Shown piece after piece: positions 16,927 through 24,782 of a DNA stretch of 64,000 nt; the stretch's first letter is position 1; the number at the start of each line of letters is the position of its first letter. The DNA comes from Rhizobium mongolense subsp. loessense (GTDB taxonomy: Bacteria > Pseudomonadota > Alphaproteobacteria > Rhizobiales > Rhizobiaceae). The notes below the pieces were generated by a model. It had not been told where the DNA came from and searched no databases. It saw nothing but the letters and a program-made list of their open reading frames with translations. The stretch spans positions 124,001 to 188,000 of the forward strand of contig NZ_FMTM01000005.1 in NCBI RefSeq assembly GCF_900099775.1, in the 5' to 3' direction. The position numbers were made by a program, and so were the translations under genes.

Positions 16927-17330
16927 GCAGCTATGACGACATACAGACCGCGACGGTCATCCGCTATCCCTATCTCTGGGCTAGAGAGGCCGGCAAGGGT
17001 GAGACTGAGGGCCGAAAGGATCGGCCGGTTGCCGTTGGCGTGAGGCTCCCCCGTCCTGATGGCGATCTGGTAGTGTTTTTCCCGATCACCACGAAGCAGC
17101 CGGAGAAGGCTCGCTTCGCCGCGGAAATCCCGGCCATCGAGAAACGCGGGCCGGCCTCAATGTAGATTTGCGGGCTCTGGATCATTTTAGAAGAATTCAA
17201 CAGCGATCTCGTCGGCCGCTCGTTTTACCTTGAGCCCGAACCACCCATTGGGCGGTTCAGCAAGGTCCTCTTTCCTTCCCCTTCTCCGCGAGTTCATCGC
17301 ACGTCGCAAGTTGTTTACGAGGTCAGCCGG
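16923..17330 (+). pseudogene. PemK/growth-inhibitor-like toxin with three frameshifts
   Basis: The first frame is normal (DIQTATVIRYPYLWAREA, then GRKDRPVAVGVRLPRPDGDL and FFPITTKQPEKARFAAEIP) but stops at 17163-17165. Coding sequence continues in other frames: RAGLNVDLR (from about 17148), LWIILEEFNSDLVGRSFYLE and PEPPIGRFSKV (from 17175), and FLPLLREFIARRKL (from about 17270). At least three single-base indels are needed to explain this. The repaired protein would be roughly 130-140 residues, the usual size for this plasmid-borne toxin family. Loss of a toxic activity by drift is plausible. Confidence 0.7.
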
Positions 17331-17722
17331 TCCAGATGATGCCCGGATTTGCCCCGTCAGCGGGGCGGGGCTGGCTCACCCTCGGCCTGGGGGAACCCGG
17401 CGGCATCAGGATATTCCGCCTCCGAACCAGTCAATAACGAGCGCTCTTAGGCACAAAATTTGCCCCTGACGCGTGCCGTCGACTTTGTAACTGCCCTTGC
17501 GGCAACCTGAAGGTGCGCGAGCGGCAATATTTGGATTGCTCAGCCCTCCGCGCACTCCGGTTTCGGGCATCATGCGCGAGCAACCGGAAGAGGATTACTT
17601 AACGTTCCGGAGAAAAAACGAAAATCTATACCTGAGATTGGCTAAATACGTCCTTCAACTCGCAGACTTCATTGTGCCAAAATAATCTAATTTTGTTATA
17701 CTCTCGACGAGGGGGGTTCGCG
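17331..17722. other. Gap with a GC-rich hairpin and a promoter-like region
   Basis: A hairpin GCCCCG-TCAG-CGGGGC lies at 17351-17366, with no T-run, so it is not a standard terminator. The last part (17660-17722) is AT-rich and carries TTATACT at 17696-17702 and a purine-rich GAGGGGGG ribosome site, matching the promoter and leader of the LuxR-type regulator. No gene is supported in between. Confidence 0.4.
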
Positions 17723-20368
17723 ATGCTGCTCGATCGAGAGGGTCCACTCGAAACTTTGCTGAGCGCAATGCGGAGCGCTGCGGCCGGGCACGGCAGCACT
17801 GTGCTGGTCGAAGGCGAAGCCGGGATCGGCAAGACCTCTCTCTTGTGCGAGTTCGCGGTGCATGCCGACAAAGGCTGCCGGGTATTATGGGGTTGGTGCG
17901 AGGCGCTTTTCACGCCATGCCCGCTCGGACCCATGCAGGACATTGGGCAACTGCTTGACCCCCGTGTGGCAGCACTACTCGATCAGGCGGCTCCGCCGGA
18001 GCGGCTCTTTCCGGCACTGTTGAATGTGCTCCAGCACGCCAGTGTTGCGATCGTACTCATCTTCGAGGATGTCCACTGGGCCGACAACGCGACGCTCGAC
18101 CTGATAAAATACCTCGGTCGCCGCATCTCCTTGCTTCCAGCAGTGCTAGTGCTCAGTCTGCGCAGCGACGAAATCGGCGCCGATCATCCCCTGACGCATG
18201 TCCTCGGCGATCTTCCGTCCGCATCGGTCACCCGCATTGCGCTTGAGCCGCTGTCTCCCGAAGCGGTGACGGTGTTGGCAGAGCAGGCGGGTCGCTGCGC
18301 CACCGATCTCTATCGCGTTACAGAGGGCAATCCCTTTTTCATCACCGAACTCTTGGCAAGCGGCGAGGCGGAGCCAGGTCGTGTGCCAGATTCGATACGC
18401 GATGCGGTCTGGACGCGCCTGTCTCGACTGACAGCGGGTGAACGCAAAGTGCTTGAGGTGATCAGCATTGTGCCAGGCAGCGTGGAACCGTGGCTCATCC
18501 GATCTCTGCTCGGTGTCGAGGCCGGGGCACTGGTGGACCAATGCGTGGCACGCGGATTGTTGCGGCAAGACGACCAAGGCGCCGTGATGTTTAGACATGA
18601 ACTTGCTCGGCAGGCGACGCTCGACCGGCTGACGCCGAGCGTTCAGAGGTCGCTCCATGCAAAGGTGGAGGCGGCGATATCGCAACTCCCCACGACCCAT
18701 GCGTCTGCCCTGCTTTCACGCCGGGTACACCACGCCGCCGGAGCCGACGATGGGGCGCGCGTTCTCGAACTGGCGCCACAAGCCGCGGCACATGCGGTGC
18801 GCCTAGGCTCTCACCGGGAGGCGGCTTCACATTTGGCGACAGCTCTCAGATACGTCGCGCAAGCCACACCGGAGGTGGCCGCACAGCTTTACGAGGATTG
18901 GGCCTACGAGGCGGGACTGTCCCTGCTCGTCTATGAACCGGTGATTGAGGCGCACCATCGTGCTATCGCGATTTGGCGCGAACTCGGACGCACCGACAAG
19001 ATCGGTCCTAATCTGTGCAGGCTGTCACGGCTGCACTGGCGCCGCGGCGAAGGCCAGCCGGCGGAGGACTACGCAGACCAGGCGGTGCGCGAAATGGAAA
19101 AGCTGCCGCCTTGCTCGGAGCTCGCGATGGCCTACAGCACGCGCTCTCAACTTCACATGCTGCATTATCGCTTCGACGAAGCGATCGATTGGGGCTTGCG
19201 CGCGATCTCACTCGCTGACCAACTGGGCGAAATCGAAACGCGCGTCCACGCTTTGAACAATGTCGGCACCGCGCTCCTTTTCGCCGACCGTCCGGGTGGC
19301 CGCGAGCGGCTGGAGGAAAGCCTGGCGCTGGCGCTCGAGCACGGATTTCACGATCATGCGGCGCGAGCCTACACCAACTTCGCGGAATGCGCGGCCGTGT
19401 CCAAGGACTTTGACCTGGCTGAACGCCTGTTGGCCGAAGGCATCGCGTTCGCCACCAGGCACGATCTCGATTCAGCGGCGCAATACCTGCTCGGCCGGCA
19501 GGCGCAGCTTCGCATGGAGCAGGGCCGTTTTCGCGAAGCTGAGACCATTGCGCAGGGCGTCATGCGTCTGGAACGCCTACCGATGGTGATGCACCTGCCG
19601 GCGCTCACTGTGCTCGGAACGGTGCGCGTGCGACTGGGTGAACCCGGCAGCTTGGCGCTTCTCCAGCAGGCGCTCCAAGAGGGATTGGCCACCGGCGAGC
19701 TCCAACGAATCGTGCCAGTCCGCCTGGCGCTGACCGAAGCGGCCTGGCTTGACGGAGACGACAGTGCCGCCCATGAGCAATTAAATGCCCTCGTCGGGAT
19801 GGATCTCGATAACTTCCGTACCTGGGACTTCGGCGAACTCGCAGTGTGGTGGCAGCGATGCGGTATGGCCAAACCGCTCCCCGCGCCGAAAGTGCAGATT
19901 CCTTTAGCGCGTTCCGCCGAGCTCCGCGGCAATACGCTGGCGGCGGCAAGGGAGTGGGATCGCCTGGGGCTTCCCTATGAAGCGGCGCTTGCCATGATGC
20001 AGGTTCGAGGAGCCGATGCCGGGCCGGCATTGGGTCGTGCAGTCACGATTTTCGAGTCGTTGGAGGCGCGTCCCGCTGCGGCGCTGGCGCGAAAGCAGGC
20101 GCAGCGCTTGGGTGTTGCGGGCCAGTTGCCGAAAACCCGCAGAGGGCCATATGGGGCGGCCCGCCGTCACCCGCTTGGTTTGACGTGGCACGAACAACAA
20201 GTGCTCGCCTTGATCGCAGCGGGCATGAGCAACAAGGAAGCCGCCCAGCGTTTGTCGCGCTCCCCGCGCACGATCGAGCATCAGGTTTCCGCCGTGCTCG
20301 GCAAATTCAACGCCGCCAATCGTATGGAGGTCCTCCTTCGCCTTCGCGGCGAGCCATGGCTCCTGTAA
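17723..20368 (+). CDS. Large ATP-binding LuxR-family regulator (LAL/AAA type)
   Basis: 881 residues. The N-terminus is an AAA ATPase with Walker A GEAGIGKTS (about 33-41) and Walker-B-like VLIFEDVHWADNATLDL. A long helical, TPR-like middle follows. The C-terminal LuxR helix-turn-helix has LTWHEQQVLALIAAGMSNKE and AAQRLSRSPRTIEHQVSAVL. This is a MalT/LAL-type activator that needs ATP and probably a ligand. ATG 17723 follows the strong purine-rich ribosome site; an upstream in-frame ATG at 17672 is less likely. The two exported proteins just downstream are possible targets, but that is inference. Confidence 0.88.
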   Translation: MLLDREGPLETLLSAMRSAAAGHGSTVLVEGEAGIGKTSLLCEFAVHADKGCRVLWGWCEALFTPCPLGPMQDIGQLLDPRVAALLDQAAPPERLFPALLNVLQHASVAIVLIFEDVHWADNATLDLIKYLGRRISLLPAVLVLSLRSDEIGADHPLTHVLGDLPSASVTRIALEPLSPEAVTVLAEQAGRCATDLYRVTEGNPFFITELLASGEAEPGRVPDSIRDAVWTRLSRLTAGERKVLEVISIVPGSVEPWLIRSLLGVEAGALVDQCVARGLLRQDDQGAVMFRHELARQATLDRLTPSVQRSLHAKVEAAISQLPTTHASALLSRRVHHAAGADDGARVLELAPQAAAHAVRLGSHREAASHLATALRYVAQATPEVAAQLYEDWAYEAGLSLLVYEPVIEAHHRAIAIWRELGRTDKIGPNLCRLSRLHWRRGEGQPAEDYADQAVREMEKLPPCSELAMAYSTRSQLHMLHYRFDEAIDWGLRAISLADQLGEIETRVHALNNVGTALLFADRPGGRERLEESLALALEHGFHDHAARAYTNFAECAAVSKDFDLAERLLAEGIAFATRHDLDSAAQYLLGRQAQLRMEQGRFREAETIAQGVMRLERLPMVMHLPALTVLGTVRVRLGEPGSLALLQQALQEGLATGELQRIVPVRLALTEAAWLDGDDSAAHEQLNALVGMDLDNFRTWDFGELAVWWQRCGMAKPLPAPKVQIPLARSAELRGNTLAAAREWDRLGLPYEAALAMMQVRGADAGPALGRAVTIFESLEARPAAALARKQAQRLGVAGQLPKTRRGPYGAARRHPLGLTWHEQQVLALIAAGMSNKEAAQRLSRSPRTIEHQVSAVLGKFNAANRMEVLLRLRGEPWLL

Positions 20369-20543
20369 GCCGCTGGCGCGTTGCAAGCCGTCGAAAACGA
20401 ACTTGAGCCGCGAATTTAGGGTACCAGGCGCCGGGAAATTGGGTGAGCGTACCGATGTGCCCGAGCTGCTTCGCGCATAGGCTGAGCTTGCCGCCATGGG
20501 AAGAGAATGCCCAGGCAGGATCGCTCGCGGAGGAGGGATAGCG

Positions 20544-20912
20544 ATGACCAGACGTTATACCGCATTTGCAATAGCCTTACTCGCCACGACAGGCTTCGCC
20601 TCGGCCTCGGAATTGGCGCCACACAACGGCTACAGTATTCATCTCGACCGCTTCAATGGTGCGGTCTATTACACGGTGGAGAAAGACGGCGGCTACCGGG
20701 TGGTTGCGACCATGGCGTCCGGAGAAGAAGCACAGCCTGTCCGCTTCGTGTCCACACTCGCACCGGGGCAGCGGCTAATGATTTCCGTCCCTCGAGCCAT
20801 CGGCCAGCCGTCCGCCGACTTCGAGATCTTACGTGATGGCGAGGTCCTTCTCGTGCAGGAGCCCAGCGTGACTCTGATCGATAACGTGTCGACCAGCGCC
20901 ATAGAGGAGTGA
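20544..20912 (+). CDS. Small exported protein of unknown function
   Basis: 122 residues with a clear Sec signal peptide (RRYTAFAIALLATTGFASAS) and a mature domain of about 100 residues rich in beta-forming residues (HNGYSIHLDRFNGAVYYTVE, later LAPGQRLMISVP). GGAGGAGGG before the ATG is a strong ribosome site. I do not recognise the family. It lies between a LAL regulator and a cytochrome c gene on the same strand; genes of this kind often sit beside periplasmic alcohol dehydrogenase systems, but no dehydrogenase is in this window. Confidence 0.7.
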   Translation: MTRRYTAFAIALLATTGFASASELAPHNGYSIHLDRFNGAVYYTVEKDGGYRVVATMASGEEAQPVRFVSTLAPGQRLMISVPRAIGQPSADFEILRDGEVLLVQEPSVTLIDNVSTSAIEE

Positions 20913-21193
20913 CCCTTTGGCCGGTCCGAAATCCTGATTCCGGCGGGCCATTCTGGACTTGCCGGGCGAGCGATCCAGCGGACCATCAACCCCGCAGGGC
21001 TGGTCGGGGAAAGAGCCGAGTGAACTTTACGTGCGAGAAAGTGACTTTTAAGGCACAGGAAGCTCGCTCGGCCTTTGTGGCAGCCCGCTCGTGACACAGT
21101 TAGGGCTCGATTCTTCTCGCTATTGGTCCGGACAACTCGCTGACGGATAACGCGGCTGATCGCGCCGCTAAGCGCCTTTGAGGCATAGGGAAG

Positions 21194-21610
21194 ATGCGTC
21201 CATTGCAGCGCCTGCTACTATTTGCTGTCGTCGCCTGTGGCGTCGCAGTGGGTTCTGGGCGATCTTCGCAGCAAGCCGTGGCCGCCGACAAGTTCTACAA
21301 AGTGGTCGATGGGAAGGCCGATGCGCGGACCTACAACGGTTACCGGCGTTATCATGCCGGTTGCAACCATTGCCACGGCCCCGATGGAGTTGGCTCGACC
21401 TTCGCATCCTCTCTTGTCAACCGGCCGCTCGATATCGAGACGTTCAGGCGTGTCGTTCGCGACGGCCAGAGCACGAGCGGGAGTTCGATCATGAAAGGGT
21501 TCGCCAATGATCCCAATTTCGCTCCTTATATCGACGACATTTACGCCTATTTGCAGGCCCGTGCTGACGGCGCTCTCGGCCGCGGGCGGCCCAAAAGAGT
21601 GGAGCCGTAG
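21194..21610 (+). CDS. Periplasmic c-type cytochrome (cytochrome c-L/methanol-metabolism type)
   Basis: 138 residues: signal peptide (LLLFAVVACGVAVGSG), one haem site CNHCH in RRYHAGCNHCHGPDGVGSTF, a distal Met in SSIMKGFAND, and a tail PYIDDIYAYLQARADGALGR followed by GRPKRVEP. The tail resembles cytochromes that accept electrons from PQQ-dependent alcohol dehydrogenases (XoxG/MoxG-like). No quinoprotein gene is nearby in the window. The gene is intact; the preceding 281-base gap (20913-21193) shows no gene. Confidence 0.82.
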   Translation: MRPLQRLLLFAVVACGVAVGSGRSSQQAVAADKFYKVVDGKADARTYNGYRRYHAGCNHCHGPDGVGSTFASSLVNRPLDIETFRRVVRDGQSTSGSSIMKGFANDPNFAPYIDDIYAYLQARADGALGRGRPKRVEP

Positions 21611-22149
21611 AATCGCGTCAACGGACGAGGCAAGCCGTTTCCGGGCGCGATTTCTTTTGGGGGTCCGAGCGGTGGCTCGGTCGCGCACATTGCTGGCACT
21701 TGCGCGCACGACGATCCTCGAAATCTCTCAAGCAACCTGCAGCGCGCCAGCCTCCGGCGACCCGCTGTCCGGCGTCTAAGACGCCCTGGGACAGCGAGAG
21801 TATCGAGCATCTCGTCGGCACGATATAAAGCATGGATGAACCGGGGCGCATGCCTATGCGCCCTGGGGAAGCGTCGGGGGCGAGTTTAGCTCAGTCTCTT
21901 CGGTGTTCCCGGCCCAATGGGATACGAGCGAGCAATCAAAGCCTCCCGCTTATACCTTCGAAGCCTAGACGCTGCCATTGGTTGAAGTTGCCACACAGGA
22001 CCGTGAATTTTGGCCGACCGCGTTGCAACAGTTCTCCGACTTTTTTCGCTTCAGGTGGTCGGCTCCGAGGCGGGAGCACTCGGAGCCTCGCAGTCAGAAG
22101 CTAAACGCATCCAGGCAATCCTTGGCCATCTGACGATATCGCTTACCGG
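21611..22149. other. 539-base gap between cytochrome c and traG
   Basis: No open frame here has a ribosome site or a recognisable pattern. The reverse strand near 22090-22140 reads RYRQMAKDCLDAF before a stop, possibly the end of a decayed small rhizobial protein, which is too little to call. The genes on either side converge, so terminators are expected; no clear hairpin with a T-run is visible. Confidence 0.4.
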
Positions 22150-24069
22150 TCAGAGGTTGGTTTTGACGAAACGGTTGGCCTTGGCCGCTTCATTCATGTC
22201 CTTGCGCCGAAAATAGATCGCTCGCCCGCAGCGGATCGGACTTTGGCCTTGGACGATAACGATCTGTTCGTCCTTTCGCATCGACTGCGTAATCTCGTGC
22301 GGCATGATCAGCGGCCTTCGCTGAAAACTCACGCTCTCCGATTGGCGAGATCCCAGGGTTGAACTGCTCCAGCCGACATTGCGCGACCGCCCCCTTACCT
22401 CGACGGTCATTTCCCCGCATTGGGCCGAGACGCTACGAGCGGTGTCGAGTGCCTTGACTGCGGCATAGGAGGCAAACGCGCAACCGTCGATCCATGAGGT
22501 AGCTCCGTCCTTGCCGAAGTGTCGTTCCAACTGTCCAACCGACTGGTACATGAGCATCAGCGAGATTCCGTATTTGCGGCCACGGTCGCGGGCTTCTTCC
22601 AGCACGCGCATGTAGCCGAGGAGGTCAACCTCATCGAGCATGAACAATGTGCGGCGGTCGAATGCGCCATCGGCCTGCACCATGGCCTTGATCAGCGAGC
22701 CGATGATCACCCTTCCGATACCTGGATAAGAGCGCAGGATGGCAGCCGGGATGTTGAGGAACACATCCTTTTTGCCAGAGACGATATCGCGGGATCTGAA
22801 GGCGTTGCCGCAGACGAGACCGGCGTAACTGGCGAGCGACAGCCACTGCGTGTCCTTCGATGCCGTCGAGTAGACGCCGGAAAACGTCTGCTCCGTCATG
22901 TTGGTGAAAACGCCGAGGGTTTCGCGAATGAAGGCGGACCCTGAGTTCTCCTGAACGTCGCGCAGCATGGCGAGTACCGATGGCTCCGGCTCGGAAACGA
23001 TCTGGCGCAAACTGCGCAGTGTTCGCCTTCCGGAATATTCTGGCGAGAGCATCACATGTGCAAGCAGGCCGGTCAGCAGATTGTGCGCCTGGTTCTGGAA
23101 GTAGGCGCCGCTTGAAGATTCGAAACGTGCGCTTTCCGACAACAGCATATGTGCGATGCCAACGATGTCCTCTTCCTTGCGAGTCGACGTTTCAATGCCG
23201 TCGAGGACGTCGAAGCCGGTTGCCGGATCGGCAGGATCGAGCACAATCACGTCACGGCCGAGAACACGCCTGCGGTACTCGACCACCATGGGCGCAACTT
23301 CTGTCGACGGGTCGAGGCAGATGAGCGGACCGGAATATCGAAGTGCCGTCGGCACGACATTGCTGGTTGTCTTGAACCCGCCGGAGCCGGCAAAGAACAA
23401 CATATGCGTGGAGTCAAAATCCTGCTGATAGGTCAGGAGCGGCGCCCTGCCGCCTTGTCCCCACGTCGAACGATCGTTCGGGTCGAAGGAGAGCTTATGT
23501 ACGAGTTCGCGATCGACGCGATAACGCTCGCCGACGACGATTTCGCCATCAGGCGGGAAAAGTCTTGCGGCCGCACGCATCGAGAGCCAGTCGGCGTCGC
23601 CGAAGGCTCCATCCTTGGCTCGTTTGACCGGATCGGCGACGACGACGGAGATGCGTGCCGACACCGCAACAATCAGAAAGCCGAGAAACGATCCAACCAC
23701 GGCGAATGCGTCGAGATAATTTAGCGCCTCGTCCCAGGCGATGATGCCGCGCTCGACGGAGGGAGCTAGGCGTCCATATTCCCGCAAGGCGTAGAAGCCG
23801 GCAACGACGAGAAAGCTAAGAAAGCTTGCGATCGCGATCGGCCGTCGTCGATGTAACGGCAAGGGCCAGACCGTCAGAAGCCCTGCAAGAGGCCCGAGCG
23901 AAAGTGCCGGCACGGGTGTTGACCGCAGGAACCAGTATTGCGCCTTGCCTGACATGCCAGCTGCCAATCCTGGCCATCGCCAGCCGGTCACGTAGACGGC
24001 AAAGGCGGTAACGGCGAGAGGGACGAGAACAAGCAGAAGGCTCGGATGCAATCGATGCTTCATTGCCAT
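22150..24069 (-). CDS. traG: TraG/VirD4-type coupling protein
   Basis: 639 residues. The N-terminal membrane part has helices at about 10-30, 55-72, 78-95 and 120-140. A cytoplasmic ATPase follows, with Walker A AGSGGFKTTS (about 227-236) and Walker-B-like RTLFMLDEVDLLG (about 470). GSGGFKTT is the form seen in rhizobial and Agrobacterium TraG. The hexamer brings the relaxase-bound strand to the VirB channel at the inner membrane. Start ATG 24069 or, two codons in, 24063. It is transcribed with traC and traD, away from traA, as in Ti and Sym plasmids. Confidence 0.93.
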   Translation of the reverse strand: MAMKHRLHPSLLLVLVPLAVTAFAVYVTGWRWPGLAAGMSGKAQYWFLRSTPVPALSLGPLAGLLTVWPLPLHRRRPIAIASFLSFLVVAGFYALREYGRLAPSVERGIIAWDEALNYLDAFAVVGSFLGFLIVAVSARISVVVADPVKRAKDGAFGDADWLSMRAAARLFPPDGEIVVGERYRVDRELVHKLSFDPNDRSTWGQGGRAPLLTYQQDFDSTHMLFFAGSGGFKTTSNVVPTALRYSGPLICLDPSTEVAPMVVEYRRRVLGRDVIVLDPADPATGFDVLDGIETSTRKEEDIVGIAHMLLSESARFESSSGAYFQNQAHNLLTGLLAHVMLSPEYSGRRTLRSLRQIVSEPEPSVLAMLRDVQENSGSAFIRETLGVFTNMTEQTFSGVYSTASKDTQWLSLASYAGLVCGNAFRSRDIVSGKKDVFLNIPAAILRSYPGIGRVIIGSLIKAMVQADGAFDRRTLFMLDEVDLLGYMRVLEEARDRGRKYGISLMLMYQSVGQLERHFGKDGATSWIDGCAFASYAAVKALDTARSVSAQCGEMTVEVRGRSRNVGWSSSTLGSRQSESVSFQRRPLIMPHEITQSMRKDEQIVIVQGQSPIRCGRAIYFRRKDMNEAAKANRFVKTNL

Positions 24070-24080
24070 TCCGCTCTCTC

Positions 24081-24287
24081 CTAAACGGCATCCAGAGAAG
24101 AGGTCTTGAACGCCTCTTTGCCGATGTCGCGCAGCCGCTGATGTTCCGAAGAACCCGGAACGGTCCGGGCCAGTTCGAGCAGGCCGCCGAGCAGGAACGC
24201 CCGGTCAGCATTCGATAGACCGGCCCTGACGACGATTCCGCCGAGGAGGATTTTCTCCCGCGCCTCGCGCTTGCGCTCAGCCGTCAT
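24081..24287 (-). CDS. traD: TraD-like conjugal transfer protein
   Basis: 68 residues: MTAERKREAREKILLGGIVV, then RAGLSNADRAFLLGGLLELA and a hydrophilic end. Size, sequence pattern and place between traG and traC match the small TraD of Agrobacterium/Rhizobium transfer modules, an accessory DNA-processing protein (unrelated to F-plasmid TraD). A longer frame runs upstream to 24467, but it overlaps traC deeply; ATG 24287 gives the family length. The start overlaps the traC end by 11 bases. Confidence 0.85.
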   Translation of the reverse strand: MTAERKREAREKILLGGIVVRAGLSNADRAFLLGGLLELARTVPGSSEHQRLRDIGKEAFKTSSLDAV

Positions 24288-24561
24288 GTGAAACCGCCTC
24301 CGGCGTTCCAGGCCGGCCAGCCTCCGGTCGATACGGTTGAGGGGATGCGCCGGCTGTGTCCTTTGTTTTCTTTTGAAATCGCGCCGCGATCTCGGCGACA
24401 ATCCCATCGAGCTCTCCGTCGGATAACTCCATCTCTGCCAGGCCCGCCTTCGTCGCGGCGTGAGCAAACCGCTCGGCGGATTTTACTATCAATAATTTTC
24501 TGCGTTCCTTCAGCTTCTCGATCTGCGCGTCGAGTTCGGAAATCGACAGTTTTGTTGCCAT
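24277..24561 (-). CDS. traC: TraC-like conjugal transfer protein
   Basis: 94 residues starting MATKLSISELDAQIEKLKER, a coiled-coil-like helix, then SAERFAHAATKAGLAEMELS and EIAARFQ. This is the TraC protein of the rhizobial Dtr module, thought to assist the relaxase at oriT. The upstream in-frame GTG/ATG region to 24612 is ignored because ATG 24561 starts the conserved part. The gene is first in the leftward traCDG operon; its promoter and the rightward traA promoter share the 24562-24782 gap. Confidence 0.85.
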   Translation of the reverse strand: MATKLSISELDAQIEKLKERRKLLIVKSAERFAHAATKAGLAEMELSDGELDGIVAEIAARFQKKTKDTAGASPQPYRPEAGRPGTPEAVSHDG

Positions 24562-24782
24562 TGATGACGCTCCATTGTGTTCAGTCACTATGATCCTCGT
24601 ATTTATACACACTAGAATAAGATAGTTAAATAGGCTAGCTTACACAGGACAAAGCAATCTCAAGCGGAATTCCCGCCGCTCGCCGACTTCCGGAAAAGCG
24701 GCATCGCCCACTCGGGCCGATCGGTTTGAAGGCGTCAACATGCGTCGCTTGAGCGACGTACTCGGAAGGTCGGGAGACGGTC
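24562..24782. other. Candidate origin of transfer (oriT) between traC and traA
   Basis: In rhizobial plasmids with this gene order, oriT lies between the divergent traCDG and traA genes. Here the 221-base gap holds the inverted repeat CGTCGCT-TG-AGCGACG at 24743-24758. It resembles the hairpin beside the nic site of Ti-plasmid-type oriT sequences, where a GCGACGT arm is followed by the nick region. The bases after the hairpin (ACTCGGAAGGTC) differ from the Ti nick core, so the exact nick site is unclear. The left part (24595-24650) is AT-rich and probably holds the traC promoter. Confidence 0.6.
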
